Positions 1 to 5,866 of a stretch of 6,031 nucleotides of DNA are shown in pieces. This stretch comes from an uncultured Collinsella sp. (GTDB lineage Bacteria; Actinomycetota; Coriobacteriia; Coriobacteriales; Coriobacteriaceae), in the NCBI GenBank assembly GCA_958437495.1, contig CAUBOH010000043.1:1-6031 (forward strand). The letters run 5' to 3'. The notes under the pieces were generated by a model, which ran no database searches, was not told the DNA's origin, and saw only the letters and a list, made by a program, of their open reading frames with translations. Position 1 is the stretch's first letter; every line of letters begins with the position of its first letter. A program made the translations under genes and the position numbers.

Positions 1-65
1 AACCTTAATTTCAAAGTCCAAGAAATGGGATGCAGTTCAAAAGGAGCCTGTCCCCATTGCGCCAA
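1..65 (-). repeat. Left copy of dispersed repeat, abutting the 3' end of csoR
   Basis: Positions 1-39 are a perfect inverted match (39 of 39) to 5988-6026. After a 9-nt stretch with no counterpart (40-48), positions 49-64 match the reverse complement of 5866-5881 at 14 of 16 bases. The two ends of this repeat therefore reappear in the same order in the right copy, but there they are separated by about 106 nt instead of 9. The copy stops one base before the csoR stop codon. It may continue beyond the left window edge, because the match is still perfect at base 1. I see no coding potential. It looks like a small non-autonomous intergenic repeat (REP or MITE type); that identity is inference. 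Confidence 0.8.
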
Positions 66-75
66 TTACTTGGCG
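60..75 (-). other. Short stem-loop spanning the csoR stop codon
   Basis: CGCCAA (60-65) and TTGGCG (70-75) are perfect 6-bp arms around a 4-base loop that contains most of the csoR TAA stop. In the csoR transcript this would be a small hairpin at the end of the operon. The nearest U-rich stretch on the minus strand (complement of about 39-44) lies some 17 nt further on, so this is not a canonical intrinsic terminator. It could be a weak terminator or 3'-end protecting structure, or simply the edge of the repeat. Confidence 0.35.
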
Positions 76-338
76 AGTTTGTCGACGACGCGTTCGATCT
101 CGGCGAGCTTGGCAGCCTTGAGTTCCTCATCGCCCGATTCAATTGCCGAGGTCACGCAACCCTCAATGTGAGCCTTGAGCACATCGGCGTTGATGCGCGC
201 GATGAGCGCCTGCGTTGCCATGAGCTGCGTGGAAATATCGACGCAGTAGCGGTCCTCCTCGACCATCCGCAAGATGCCGTCGATCTGACCGCGTGCCGTC
301 TTGAGCATGCGGGTCACCGATTTATGGTCTGCCATCAT
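66..338 (-). CDS. csoR: CsoR-type copper-sensing transcriptional repressor
   Basis: This is a 90-residue all-helical repressor of the CsoR/RcnR family (DUF156), the usual length. The N-terminal helix carries the family pattern RMLKTARGQIDGI (residues 10-22). Cys32, His57 and Cys61 reproduce the spacing (25, then 4) of the Cu(I) ligands known from Mycobacterium tuberculosis CsoR (Cys36, His61, Cys65). Tyr31 sits where that protein has its second-shell Tyr35. In the family, Cu(I) binding releases the tetramer from a GC-rich operator. A matching operator lies in the copA promoter at 3150-3166, so this gene, last in the copA-copZ-csoR operon, should regulate itself. Two adjacent ATG codons exist (336-338 and 333-335). 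The first is preferred because a GAGGA ribosome site ends 6 nt upstream. The gap from copZ is 47 bp. Function is inferred from metal-site spacing and neighbours; a sensor of another thiophilic metal is less likely. Confidence 0.93.
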   Translation of the reverse strand: MMADHKSVTRMLKTARGQIDGILRMVEEDRYCVDISTQLMATQALIARINADVLKAHIEGCVTSAIESGDEELKAAKLAEIERVVDKLAK

Positions 339-385
339 GGCGGGTCCTCGTTTCTGGTCGATGGGGTCAATGCCTCTGGTGGCTG

Positions 386-607
386 CTACGCGGCGGTCAC
401 GGACAGGGCGTGGAACTTCTCGCCGGCGTCTTCGACGGCGGCAGCGAGCTGCTCAGCGGTTACGGTGTCGGCGCACTCCACCTGTACGGTCTGAGTCTCG
501 TGATCGGCATCGGCGTCGGTCACGCCGGCAACGTTGAGCAGCGCCGTCTCGACAGTAGCGTCGCAGTGGCCGCACATGAGGCCGGAAGTCTTAATTGTGT
601 AACGCAT
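386..607 (-). CDS. copZ: CopZ-like copper chaperone (single heavy-metal-associated domain)
   Basis: This is a 73-residue protein consisting of one ferredoxin-like HMA domain. The Cu(I)-binding cysteines are Cys12 and Cys15 in LMCGHC (residues 10-15), followed by the usual helix ATVETALL and the sheet/helix pattern ending EQLAAAVEDAGE. The family consensus has Met two residues before the first Cys. Here Leu10 is at that position and Met11 is adjacent. The expected role is to bind cytosolic Cu(I) and hand it to CopA and to CsoR. The ATG at 605-607 was chosen because a GAGAGG ribosome site lies 7 nt upstream and the domain begins immediately. A longer in-frame form from a GTG at 716-718 lacks a ribosome site. 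Notably, this reading frame is continuous with copA upstream except for the copA TAG stop. Confidence in the family is high; copper specificity comes from context. Confidence 0.9.
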   Translation of the reverse strand: MRYTIKTSGLMCGHCDATVETALLNVAGVTDADADHETQTVQVECADTVTAEQLAAAVEDAGEKFHALSVTAA

Positions 608-754
608 GGGTATTCCTCTCTGTTGTGTCGGCTTTCCCAGGCACTCGACCTTGATCTTCAAGCCGTCGCTCGCGTACCAAAGTACGCGTCGCTCCTCTTT
701 CAGGTCAATCTCGGGCACCTGGAAAACCCGTTCTAAATGGACGTAATGGTGAGC
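608..754 (-). other. Structured copA-copZ intercistronic region
   Basis: The 147 bp between copA and copZ contain a perfect 7-bp stem with a 4-base loop (CGCGTAC at 671-677, GTACGCG at 682-688). They also contain a 6-bp pair CGGCTT (629-634) with AAGCCG (660-665), and an overlapping alternative 5-bp stem CTTGA/TCAAG (650-662). No U-tract follows the 7-bp hairpin on the minus strand, so termination is not suggested. Such hairpins between operon genes can set RNA processing or relative stability of the downstream message, which would let copZ-csoR be expressed differently from copA; that is inference. The same stretch is free of stops in the copA/copZ frame over 49 codons. Confidence 0.5.
671..688 (-). 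other. Perfect 7-bp hairpin between copA and copZ
   Basis: CGCGTAC and its exact reverse complement GTACGCG are separated by CAAA (minus-strand loop TTTG). The hairpin lies about 63 nt upstream of the copZ start codon and 66 nt after the copA stop. There is no following T-run, so a processing or stability element is more plausible than a terminator. Confidence 0.55.
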
Positions 755-3091
755 CTATTTTGCCACTTTGGGCTTAAAGGTTCGCAGGCGCAGCGCATTG
801 CTTACGACGCACACGCTCGACAGGCTCATGGCCGCGGCGCCAAACATCGGCGAGAGCTGCCATCCCGTGAGCGGGAAGAACACGCCCGCCGCCAGCGGAA
901 TACCGATGCCGTTGTAGAACAGTGCCCAGAACAGGTCCTGCTTGATGTTGCGGATCGTGGCGCGCGACAGCTCGATGGCGCGGGCGACGTCCATGAGGTC
1001 GCTGCGCATGAGTACTACGTCGGCTCCCTCCTTGGCGATGTCGGCGCCGGTGCCGATAGCAAGGCCCACGTCGGCGCGCGCCAGGGCGGGGGAGTCGTTG
1101 ATGCCGTCGCCCACCATGGCGACCTTGCCGCCCGCATCCTGCAATTCGCGCACGTGGCGTTCCTTGTCGGCGGGCAGGACGTCGGCGATAACCTGTTCGC
1201 TGCTCAGTCCCACGCGGCGGGCGATGGCCTCGGCCGTCACGCGGTTGTCGCCGGTGAGCATGCGCACATCGACGCCGAGCTTGCGGAGCGCGGTGATGGC
1301 CTCGGCACTCGTTTTCTTGACCTCGTCGGCCACGGCGATGGTGCCGACAAGCTCGCCGTTCTTGACAAAGAACAGCGGCGTTTTGCCCTCGGTGGCAAAT
1401 TGCTCGGCAACGCCGGCGGGCACCTCCGCGCCCAGCTCGTTCATCAGGTGCACGTTGCCGGCTGCGATGACATTCTGCCCCTCGCGCGCCGTGACGCCTC
1501 GTCCAGGCACGGCGGCAAAGTCCTCGACCATGCGTGCCACGATTCCGCGCGCCTCGCACTCGGCCATAATCGCCTCTGCCAGCGGGTGCTCGCTCGAGCG
1601 CTCCAGCGCGGCAGCCAGCTTGAGCAGCGCCTTTTCGCTCATGGCGGGCGAGCCGTCAGCGCGCGCGGCAACCACAATATCGGTCACGGCCGGCTTGCCG
1701 CGGGTGACCGTGCCCGTCTTATCGAGTACCACGGTGCCCACACTGCGCAGGTTCTCCAGCGCCTCGACGCTTTTAAACAGAATGCCCATCTCGGCGCCCT
1801 TGCCGGTGCCCACCATAATGGCGACGGGCGTGGCCAGACCCAGTGCGCACGGACAGCTGATCACCAGCACAGCCACTGCGGAGGTGAGCGCCTCGTCCAC
1901 GCTGCCGGTCAGTGCCATCCACACCGCAAAGGTCACGGCCGAGATCACAAACACCACGGGCACAAACACGCCGGCGACCTTATCGGCCAGGCGGGCGATA
2001 GGCGCCTTGGTGGCATTGGCGTCCTCGACGAGCTGGATGATCTTGGCAAGTGACGTGTCGGCTCCCACGCGTGTGGCGCGGAAGGTAAACGAGCCGGTGC
2101 GGTTGGCCGTGGCGGCGTTGACGGTGTCGCCGACGGTTTTCTCCACAGGGATGGATTCGCCGGTGAGCGCGCTCTCGTCTACGGCGGAGGCGCCCTCGAG
2201 CACCACGCCATCGACGGGGATGGACTCGCCGGGGCGCACGCGCAGGACCTGGCCGGGAAGGATACTGTCGACGTCGACGGTGGTCTCGGTGCCGTCATCG
2301 GCAACGACGGTCGCGGTCTTGGGTGCTAGGTCGATGAGCGCCTCGATAGCGCCGCCGGTCTTGGCCTTGCTGCGCGTCTCGAGGTATTTGCCCACGGTGA
2401 CGAGCGACAGGATCGTGCCCGCGCTCTCAAAATACAGATTGTCCATGCCCGTCATCATGGCCTCGTGCACCTGACCTGTGGCCAGCTGGTCGGCCATGAT
2501 AAACATGGCATAGAGCGACCAGGCGATCGACGCGGTGGCACCGACGGCGATGAGGGCGTCCATGGTGGGCGCGCCGTGCACGAGTGATTTAAAGCCGTTG
2601 ATAAAGTACGCGTCGTTGACATAGACGATGGGGATGAGCAGGGCAAGCTCGGTGAGGGCGAGCGTCATGCTGTGGATGTGGTCGGTGAAGATGCCGGGCA
2701 GCGGCCAGCCGAGCATGTGTCCCATGCCTATGTAGAACAGCGGGATGAGAAAGATGATTGAGATGATGAGACGGGTGCGCATGGCGGAGGCGGCGGCCTC
2801 CAGCTTTTTGGTGGGCGACTCCATATGGGCGGCGCCGGACCTGGCTTGCGCGCTGCCACTTGAGCCGGCGGTGTCCGCGTCGACGGGTGAGGCCGAGTAG
2901 CCTGCGCGATCGACAGCGGTGCAGATGTCGTCGGGGGTGACCTGCGCGGGGTCGTAGTCGACCAGCATGGAGCCGGCGAGCAGGTTGACGGCGACGCTTT
3001 GGACGCCGTCGAGCTTGTTCACGGCACGGTCCACATGTGCCTGGCAGGCGGCGCACGTCATGCCGCCCACGTCGAACTTATCTTGAGCCAT
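755..3091 (-). CDS. copA: CopA-type Cu(I)-exporting P1B-ATPase
   Basis: This is a 778-residue membrane pump that uses ATP to move Cu(I) out of the cytosol. Order of parts: an N-terminal HMA metal-binding domain (about 5-67) with GMTCAAC (Cys13, Cys16); a Ser/Ala/Gly-rich linker (70-100); membrane segments near 105-124, 141-160, 176-200 and 218-236; the actuator domain with TGES (310-313); segments near 370-394 and 402-425 with the intramembrane CPC (413-415); the phosphorylation motif DKTGT with catalytic Asp457; the nucleotide-binding SEHP (500-503); TGDN (613-616) and GDGINDSPA (661-669); and two last segments with YN (726-727) and MSLSS (755-759). CPC plus YN and MxxSS is the Cu(I) P1B-1 signature. 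Length and domain set are complete. The ATG start has AAGGAG 5 nt upstream, and the HMA domain starts at once. It is first gene of the copA-copZ-csoR operon, behind a CsoR-type operator. Silver may also be a substrate, as is common in the family. Confidence 0.97.
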   Translation of the reverse strand: MAQDKFDVGGMTCAACQAHVDRAVNKLDGVQSVAVNLLAGSMLVDYDPAQVTPDDICTAVDRAGYSASPVDADTAGSSGSAQARSGAAHMESPTKKLEAAASAMRTRLIISIIFLIPLFYIGMGHMLGWPLPGIFTDHIHSMTLALTELALLIPIVYVNDAYFINGFKSLVHGAPTMDALIAVGATASIAWSLYAMFIMADQLATGQVHEAMMTGMDNLYFESAGTILSLVTVGKYLETRSKAKTGGAIEALIDLAPKTATVVADDGTETTVDVDSILPGQVLRVRPGESIPVDGVVLEGASAVDESALTGESIPVEKTVGDTVNAATANRTGSFTFRATRVGADTSLAKIIQLVEDANATKAPIARLADKVAGVFVPVVFVISAVTFAVWMALTGSVDEALTSAVAVLVISCPCALGLATPVAIMVGTGKGAEMGILFKSVEALENLRSVGTVVLDKTGTVTRGKPAVTDIVVAARADGSPAMSEKALLKLAAALERSSEHPLAEAIMAECEARGIVARMVEDFAAVPGRGVTAREGQNVIAAGNVHLMNELGAEVPAGVAEQFATEGKTPLFFVKNGELVGTIAVADEVKKTSAEAITALRKLGVDVRMLTGDNRVTAEAIARRVGLSSEQVIADVLPADKERHVRELQDAGGKVAMVGDGINDSPALARADVGLAIGTGADIAKEGADVVLMRSDLMDVARAIELSRATIRNIKQDLFWALFYNGIGIPLAAGVFFPLTGWQLSPMFGAAAMSLSSVCVVSNALRLRTFKPKVAK

Positions 3092-3138
3092 TGCTTCTCC
3101 TTTCTGTAGCGTAGTGTTGGAAATGTTAACCTGCTGAT

Positions 3139-3169
3139 ACTATACACCCATACCCCCTGGGGGTGTCCA
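3139..3169 (-). promoter_or_regulatory. Sigma-70-type promoter of the copA-copZ-csoR operon
   Basis: On the minus strand, TGGACA (3164-3169, five of six bases of TTGACA) and TATAGT (3139-3144, five of six bases of TATAAT) are separated by 19 bp. Transcription would start near 3132 and give a leader of about 40 nt before the copA ATG. The longer than usual 19-bp spacer holds the CsoR-type dyad, so a bound repressor would occlude polymerase directly. No experimental start is known, so the hexamers are read by eye. Confidence 0.6.
3150..3166. promoter_or_regulatory. CsoR operator (copper-responsive dyad)
   Basis: ATACCCCCTGGGGGTGT contains a perfect dyad ACCCCC-T-GGGGGT (3152-3164). Published CsoR operators are GC-rich dyads of this kind, with runs of C and G flanked by TA/AT. 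It lies between the -35 and -10 of the copA promoter, and a CsoR gene is in the operon it would control. I saw only this one copy in the window. Confidence 0.85.
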
Positions 3170-3231
3170 GTGGAGATTGAAATGTATGACACTTCGTTGC
3201 AGATGAGGGTGGCTGCTCAATCGTTGCCAGC

Positions 3232-3298
3232 CCCTGCCAGACATCTCAATCTGTAACATCTAGCAGGGAAAATGACCTCTAACTGTTACAGATTGAGA
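3232..3298. repeat. Palindromic element with two mutually exclusive hairpins
   Basis: A perfect 15-bp inverted repeat, TCTCAATCTGTAACA (3244-3258) and TGTTACAGATTGAGA (3284-3298), encloses a 25-nt loop. A second pairing, CCCTGCCAGA (3232-3241) with TCTAGCAGGG (3259-3268), matches at 9 of 10 positions and uses the left arm of the first hairpin as its loop. The two foldings interfere with each other. The element is AT-richer than its surroundings and noncoding. It lies upstream of both divergent genes and outside the copA promoter core. It could be a dispersed palindromic repeat, a regulator-binding dyad or an RNA switch; the sequence alone does not decide. Confidence 0.75.
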
Positions 3299-3377
3299 CA
3301 TTGTCCGGCGGGGGAGTCTCTGCTTGGTTCCGTCCGCCCGTCATCTGTGGTTTACGTGGGGGCATGCGAAGCGCGGG

Positions 3378-3383
3378 TATACT
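3378..3383 (+). promoter_or_regulatory. Candidate -10 box for the helicase gene
   Basis: TATACT matches five of six bases of the sigma-70 -10 consensus and stands out in GC-rich surroundings. No convincing -35 is found 16-18 bp upstream (CGTGGG at 17 bp). TTTACG at 3351-3356 is too far away, with 21 bp between. It is therefore a weak or activator-dependent call. Confidence 0.35.
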
Positions 3384-3440
3384 AACCGGCGGCGAATCTG
3401 CTCCATCGCTTAGGGCCGCTGCGTCTGGACGGCGCGTGAT

Positions 3441-3512
3441 ATGGCTGCCAAAGCGATCGCCAGCGTGCTGAGCAACGTCCTCTCTGTGCGCACCTGTTTT
3501 TGTATGTATTAG
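3441..3512 (+). CDS. Candidate 23-residue leader peptide in the helicase leader
   Basis: An ATG at 3441 opens a 23-codon frame ending in TAG at 3510-3512, encoding MAAKAIASVLSNVLSVRTCF plus three more residues. The peptide has a positively charged start and a hydrophobic stretch with two cysteines near the end. It has no recognisable homologue to me. No good ribosome site precedes it, only GGAC 10-14 nt upstream. Its stop codon falls at the beginning of the GCGCAC arm of a small hairpin. It may be a leader ORF or chance; chance is the simpler reading. Confidence 0.18.
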   Translation: MAAKAIASVLSNVLSVRTCFCMY

Positions 3513-3582
3513 CGCACTACCAAGCATGCTCGCGCGGCCGCATGCCGTGCCCATAACGCGTGCAGATAAGGAACAACAACAT

Positions 3583-5799
3583 ATGCGTAATTCTGTATCC
3601 GACGTCACGGACGCCGAGATTCTGGACGAGGCCCGCGAGGCCATGACCCAGGCTGCCTTTGATGCGGCCGACGAGGCCAGCGCCGCCGAGACCGTCGAGT
3701 CCGCGACCGAGAGCCTGCCTGCCTTTGACGAGCTGGGTCTTTCGGACGAGATGCTTCGTGCCATCGAGAACCTGGGCTACACGGCGCCCACGCCCGTGCA
3801 GGCCGGCTCCATCCCCGTGGTGCTCGAGGGCCGCGACCTGCTTGCCGCCGCTCAGACCGGCACCGGCAAGACGGCTGCCTTCTTGCTGCCGACCATGAAC
3901 AACCTGGAGCACATCGCTCCGCCCAAGCCCGTGCGCGAGCGCGGAGGCCGCAACCGCCGTCGCGGCGCCAAGAAGCCCGAGGGCAACGGTCGCGGTCCCG
4001 CGATGCTCGTCATTACCCCCACGCGCGAGCTTGCCCAGCAGATCGACGAGGTCGCCGGTAAGATTGCCGACGTCACCGGCCATGTTGCCGTGACCGTCGT
4101 GGGCGGCGTGAGCTACAAGCCGCAGACCGCGGCGCTCAAGTACGGCTGCGACATCCTGGTCGCCACGCCGGGCCGTCTGGTCGACCTGATCGAGCAGGGC
4201 GCCTGCCACCTGAACGAGGTCAAGGTGCTGGTGCTGGACGAGGCCGACCGCATGCTCGACATGGGCTTTTTGCCCGCCGTCCGCCGCATCGTGCGCGAGA
4301 CGCCGGCCGAGCGTCAGACGCTGCTGTTCTCGGCCACGCTTGACGAGGAGGCCGTGGGCGAGATCACCGACCTGGTGAGCGACCCGGCCCGCGTGGAGAT
4401 CGCGCCCGCCACGTCGACCGCCGACACCGTCGACCAGTTTGTGTTCCCGGTGTCCATCGAGGCCAAGAACAACCTGCTGCCCGAGTTCCTCAAGAAGGAA
4501 GGCCCGGAGCGCACTATCGTCTTTATGCGCACCAAGCACCGCGCCGACAGCTGCTGCCGTCGCTTGGAGCGTAAGGGCATCAAGGCCGCCGCGATTCACG
4601 GCAACCGCAGCCAGGCTCAGCGCGAGCGCGCGCTTTCGGCCTTCCGCGACGGCACCGTCGACGTGCTGGTGGCGACCGACGTGCTCGCCCGCGGCATCGA
4701 CATCAGCGACGTGCGCTACGTCGTGAACTTTGACGTGCCGGCCGAGCCGACCGACTACATCCACCGCATCGGCCGCACGGGCCGTGCCGGCGAGCTGGGC
4801 TGGGCCATCACGTTTGTGACCGAGCAGGATGTCGACGAGTTCTACGAGATCGAGAAGCTCATGGACAAGACGGCCGACATCTACGAGGCCGGCGACCTGC
4901 ATGTGGGCCCCAACCCGCCCGCGGTTGACCCCGAGCGCGACCCTGCGGCCTTTAAGGTGAAGAAGAAGACCAAGCGCGGCAAGTCCAAGAGCAAAAAGAA
5001 GCTTGAGCAGGCACGTCGCGACGGCAAGCGCAACGGCGATGACTACGGCGATGTGGCCGGTCGTTCCAACCGCGGTCGCGACGAGCGTCGCGGCGACGGC
5101 GAGCGTCCGAGCCGTCCCAAACGTGGCGGTAAGACCCGCGTGCGCGAGGGCGTTCAGGCTCGCGTAGACGAGGCTGTGGAGAGCGTGGCCCGCGAGGTGG
5201 CTGCCGAGGAGCGCGGAGGTGCTGCCGCCGTCGAACAGGCCCCGCGCGGCAACCGTGCCGAGCGTCGTGCCAAGCAGTTCCAGGGCGAGGCACACCGCCG
5301 TCGTCGTGAGGACGAGGACCGTGGCGGCCGTCGTCGTGTTGAGCGCGAGGACGAGGGCCGTGGTTCGCGCGGCGGCAAGCGCGGCTCAGGTGACCGTCGT
5401 CGCTCCGGTCGTAATGACGAGCACGGCGGTCGTGATGAGCGCCGTGGCGGCGAGTCCCATGGCGCCAAGCGTTTTGACGAGCGTGGGGGTCGTGGTGGCG
5501 AGCGTCGCGAGGGCGTTCGTGGCAACGGTGGCCGCAGCGGCTCCGGTCGTTCGAATGAGTCGCGCGATCGTCGCGACCCGCGTGCCAGTCGCGATCGTCG
5601 CGATGACTGGCGCAACTACGACGACACCCGCGAGGAGCGCCGTGGCGGCTATCGCGGCGGGCGTGGCAGCAACCAGGCCGGCTCCCGCGGCGGTCGTGCC
5701 GGCGGTCGCGATAACCGTGGCAGCTATGGTAACAATCGTGGCGGCAAGCGCGGCGGCAGCTCCCGTCGTCCCGGCGACGGCGGCGGCAAGCGCAAGTAA
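3583..5799 (+). CDS. DEAD-box ATP-dependent RNA helicase with long Arg/Gly-rich tail (RhlE/CshA-like)
   Basis: This is a 738-residue cytosolic RNA helicase that unwinds or remodels RNA duplexes with ATP. In order: an acidic N-terminal extension (1-46); the Q motif (Phe48 to Gln73); motif I AQTGTGKT (90-97); motif Ia PTRELAQQ (146-153); TPGR (195-198); DEAD (219-222); SAT (250-252); IVF of motif IV (312-314); motif V ATDVLARGID (364-373); and motif VI HRIGRTGR (394-401). All catalytic motifs are intact. A basic segment RERGGRNRRRGAKK (118-131) lengthens the loop between motifs I and Ia. From about 455 the tail is lysine-rich, then Arg/Gly/Asp-rich with about a dozen RGG triplets; it is presumably disordered and RNA-binding. 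The core resembles RhlE, and similar proteins act in ribosome assembly, RNA decay and cold growth. The ATG at 3583 has AAGGA 10 nt upstream. An upstream in-frame ATG at 3526 has no ribosome site. The exact subfamily is unsettled, hence no symbol. Confidence 0.95.
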   Translation: MRNSVSDVTDAEILDEAREAMTQAAFDAADEASAAETVESATESLPAFDELGLSDEMLRAIENLGYTAPTPVQAGSIPVVLEGRDLLAAAQTGTGKTAAFLLPTMNNLEHIAPPKPVRERGGRNRRRGAKKPEGNGRGPAMLVITPTRELAQQIDEVAGKIADVTGHVAVTVVGGVSYKPQTAALKYGCDILVATPGRLVDLIEQGACHLNEVKVLVLDEADRMLDMGFLPAVRRIVRETPAERQTLLFSATLDEEAVGEITDLVSDPARVEIAPATSTADTVDQFVFPVSIEAKNNLLPEFLKKEGPERTIVFMRTKHRADSCCRRLERKGIKAAAIHGNRSQAQRERALSAFRDGTVDVLVATDVLARGIDISDVRYVVNFDVPAEPTDYIHRIGRTGRAGELGWAITFVTEQDVDEFYEIEKLMDKTADIYEAGDLHVGPNPPAVDPERDPAAFKVKKKTKRGKSKSKKKLEQARRDGKRNGDDYGDVAGRSNRGRDERRGDGERPSRPKRGGKTRVREGVQARVDEAVESVAREVAAEERGGAAAVEQAPRGNRAERRAKQFQGEAHRRRREDEDRGGRRRVEREDEGRGSRGGKRGSGDRRRSGRNDEHGGRDERRGGESHGAKRFDERGGRGGERREGVRGNGGRSGSGRSNESRDRRDPRASRDRRDDWRNYDDTREERRGGYRGGRGSNQAGSRGGRAGGRDNRGSYGNNRGGKRGGSSRRPGDGGGKRK

Positions 5800-5810
5800 C
5801 ATACGCGTCG

Positions 5811-5822
5811 CACGCTAGCGTG
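5811..5822. other. 12-bp perfect palindrome after the helicase stop
   Basis: CACGCTAGCGTG is self-complementary over 12 bp and lies between the helicase stop (5797-5799) and its terminator (5832-5866). As RNA it has no room for a loop unless the inner pairs open, so a DNA-binding dyad is as likely as a hairpin. It may also be chance. Confidence 0.4.
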
Positions 5823-5831
5823 AGACAAGCT

Positions 5832-5866
5832 AAGGGCCCCGAGTAACTACGCTCGGGGCCCTTTTT
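5832..5866 (+). terminator. Strong Rho-independent terminator of the helicase gene
   Basis: AAGGGCCCCGAG (5832-5843) pairs perfectly with CTCGGGGCCCTT (5852-5863) around an 8-base loop, and the stem runs into a tract of five T (5862-5866). The 12-bp GC-rich stem and T-run are textbook for intrinsic termination, 32 nt after the stop codon. In the opposite direction the T-run is poor, so it acts mainly on the plus strand. Confidence 0.93.

Larger units (their letters stand above)
3299..3582 (+). other. Upstream and leader region of the DEAD-box helicase gene
   Basis: This 284-bp stretch has no convincing protein gene. It contains a possible -10 (TATACT, 3378-3383), a 23-codon candidate ORF (3441-3512), and a 6-bp inverted pair GTGCGC (3486-3491) with GCGCAC (3512-3517). 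The helicase ribosome site AAGGA (3568-3572) lies 10 nt from the ATG. If transcription begins just after the TATACT, the helicase mRNA has an untranslated leader near 190 nt. Long leaders that mediate cold or self-regulation are known for several bacterial DEAD-box helicase genes; applying this here is inference. Confidence 0.45.

Noticed and set aside
671..688. Intrinsic terminator between copA and copZ
   Set aside because: The 7-bp stem is not followed by a T-run on the minus strand, and copZ and csoR have no evident promoter of their own.
386..718. Longer 110-residue form of copZ starting at a GTG (716-718)
   Set aside because: There is no ribosome site before the GTG, whereas the ATG at 605-607 has GAGAGG at good spacing and starts right at the metal-binding domain.
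755..757. The copA TAG as a pyrrolysine-type recoded codon
   Set aside because: There is no pyrrolysine machinery in the window and the ATPase is already full length at this stop; an ordinary stop is the simplest reading.
737..2474. Long plus-strand open frames (737-2053 and 942-2474) opposite copA
   Set aside because: They are shadows of copA; their composition is rich in Ala, Ser, His and Arg with no domain, and copA is complete with all P-type ATPase motifs.
3526..3582. Upstream in-frame ATG (3526) as the helicase start
   Set aside because: No ribosome site precedes it and the added 19 residues look random; the ATG at 3583 has AAGGA 10 nt upstream.
3279..3764. A 161-codon minus-strand frame across the intergenic region and helicase start
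   Set aside because: It crosses a palindromic element and the helicase coding start, is Ser/Ala-rich and has no domain.
3517..5295. A 592-codon open frame on the minus strand opposite the helicase gene
   Set aside because: It mirrors the helicase codons in GC-rich DNA, has low-complexity composition and no recognisable domain, while the plus strand carries every DEAD-box motif.
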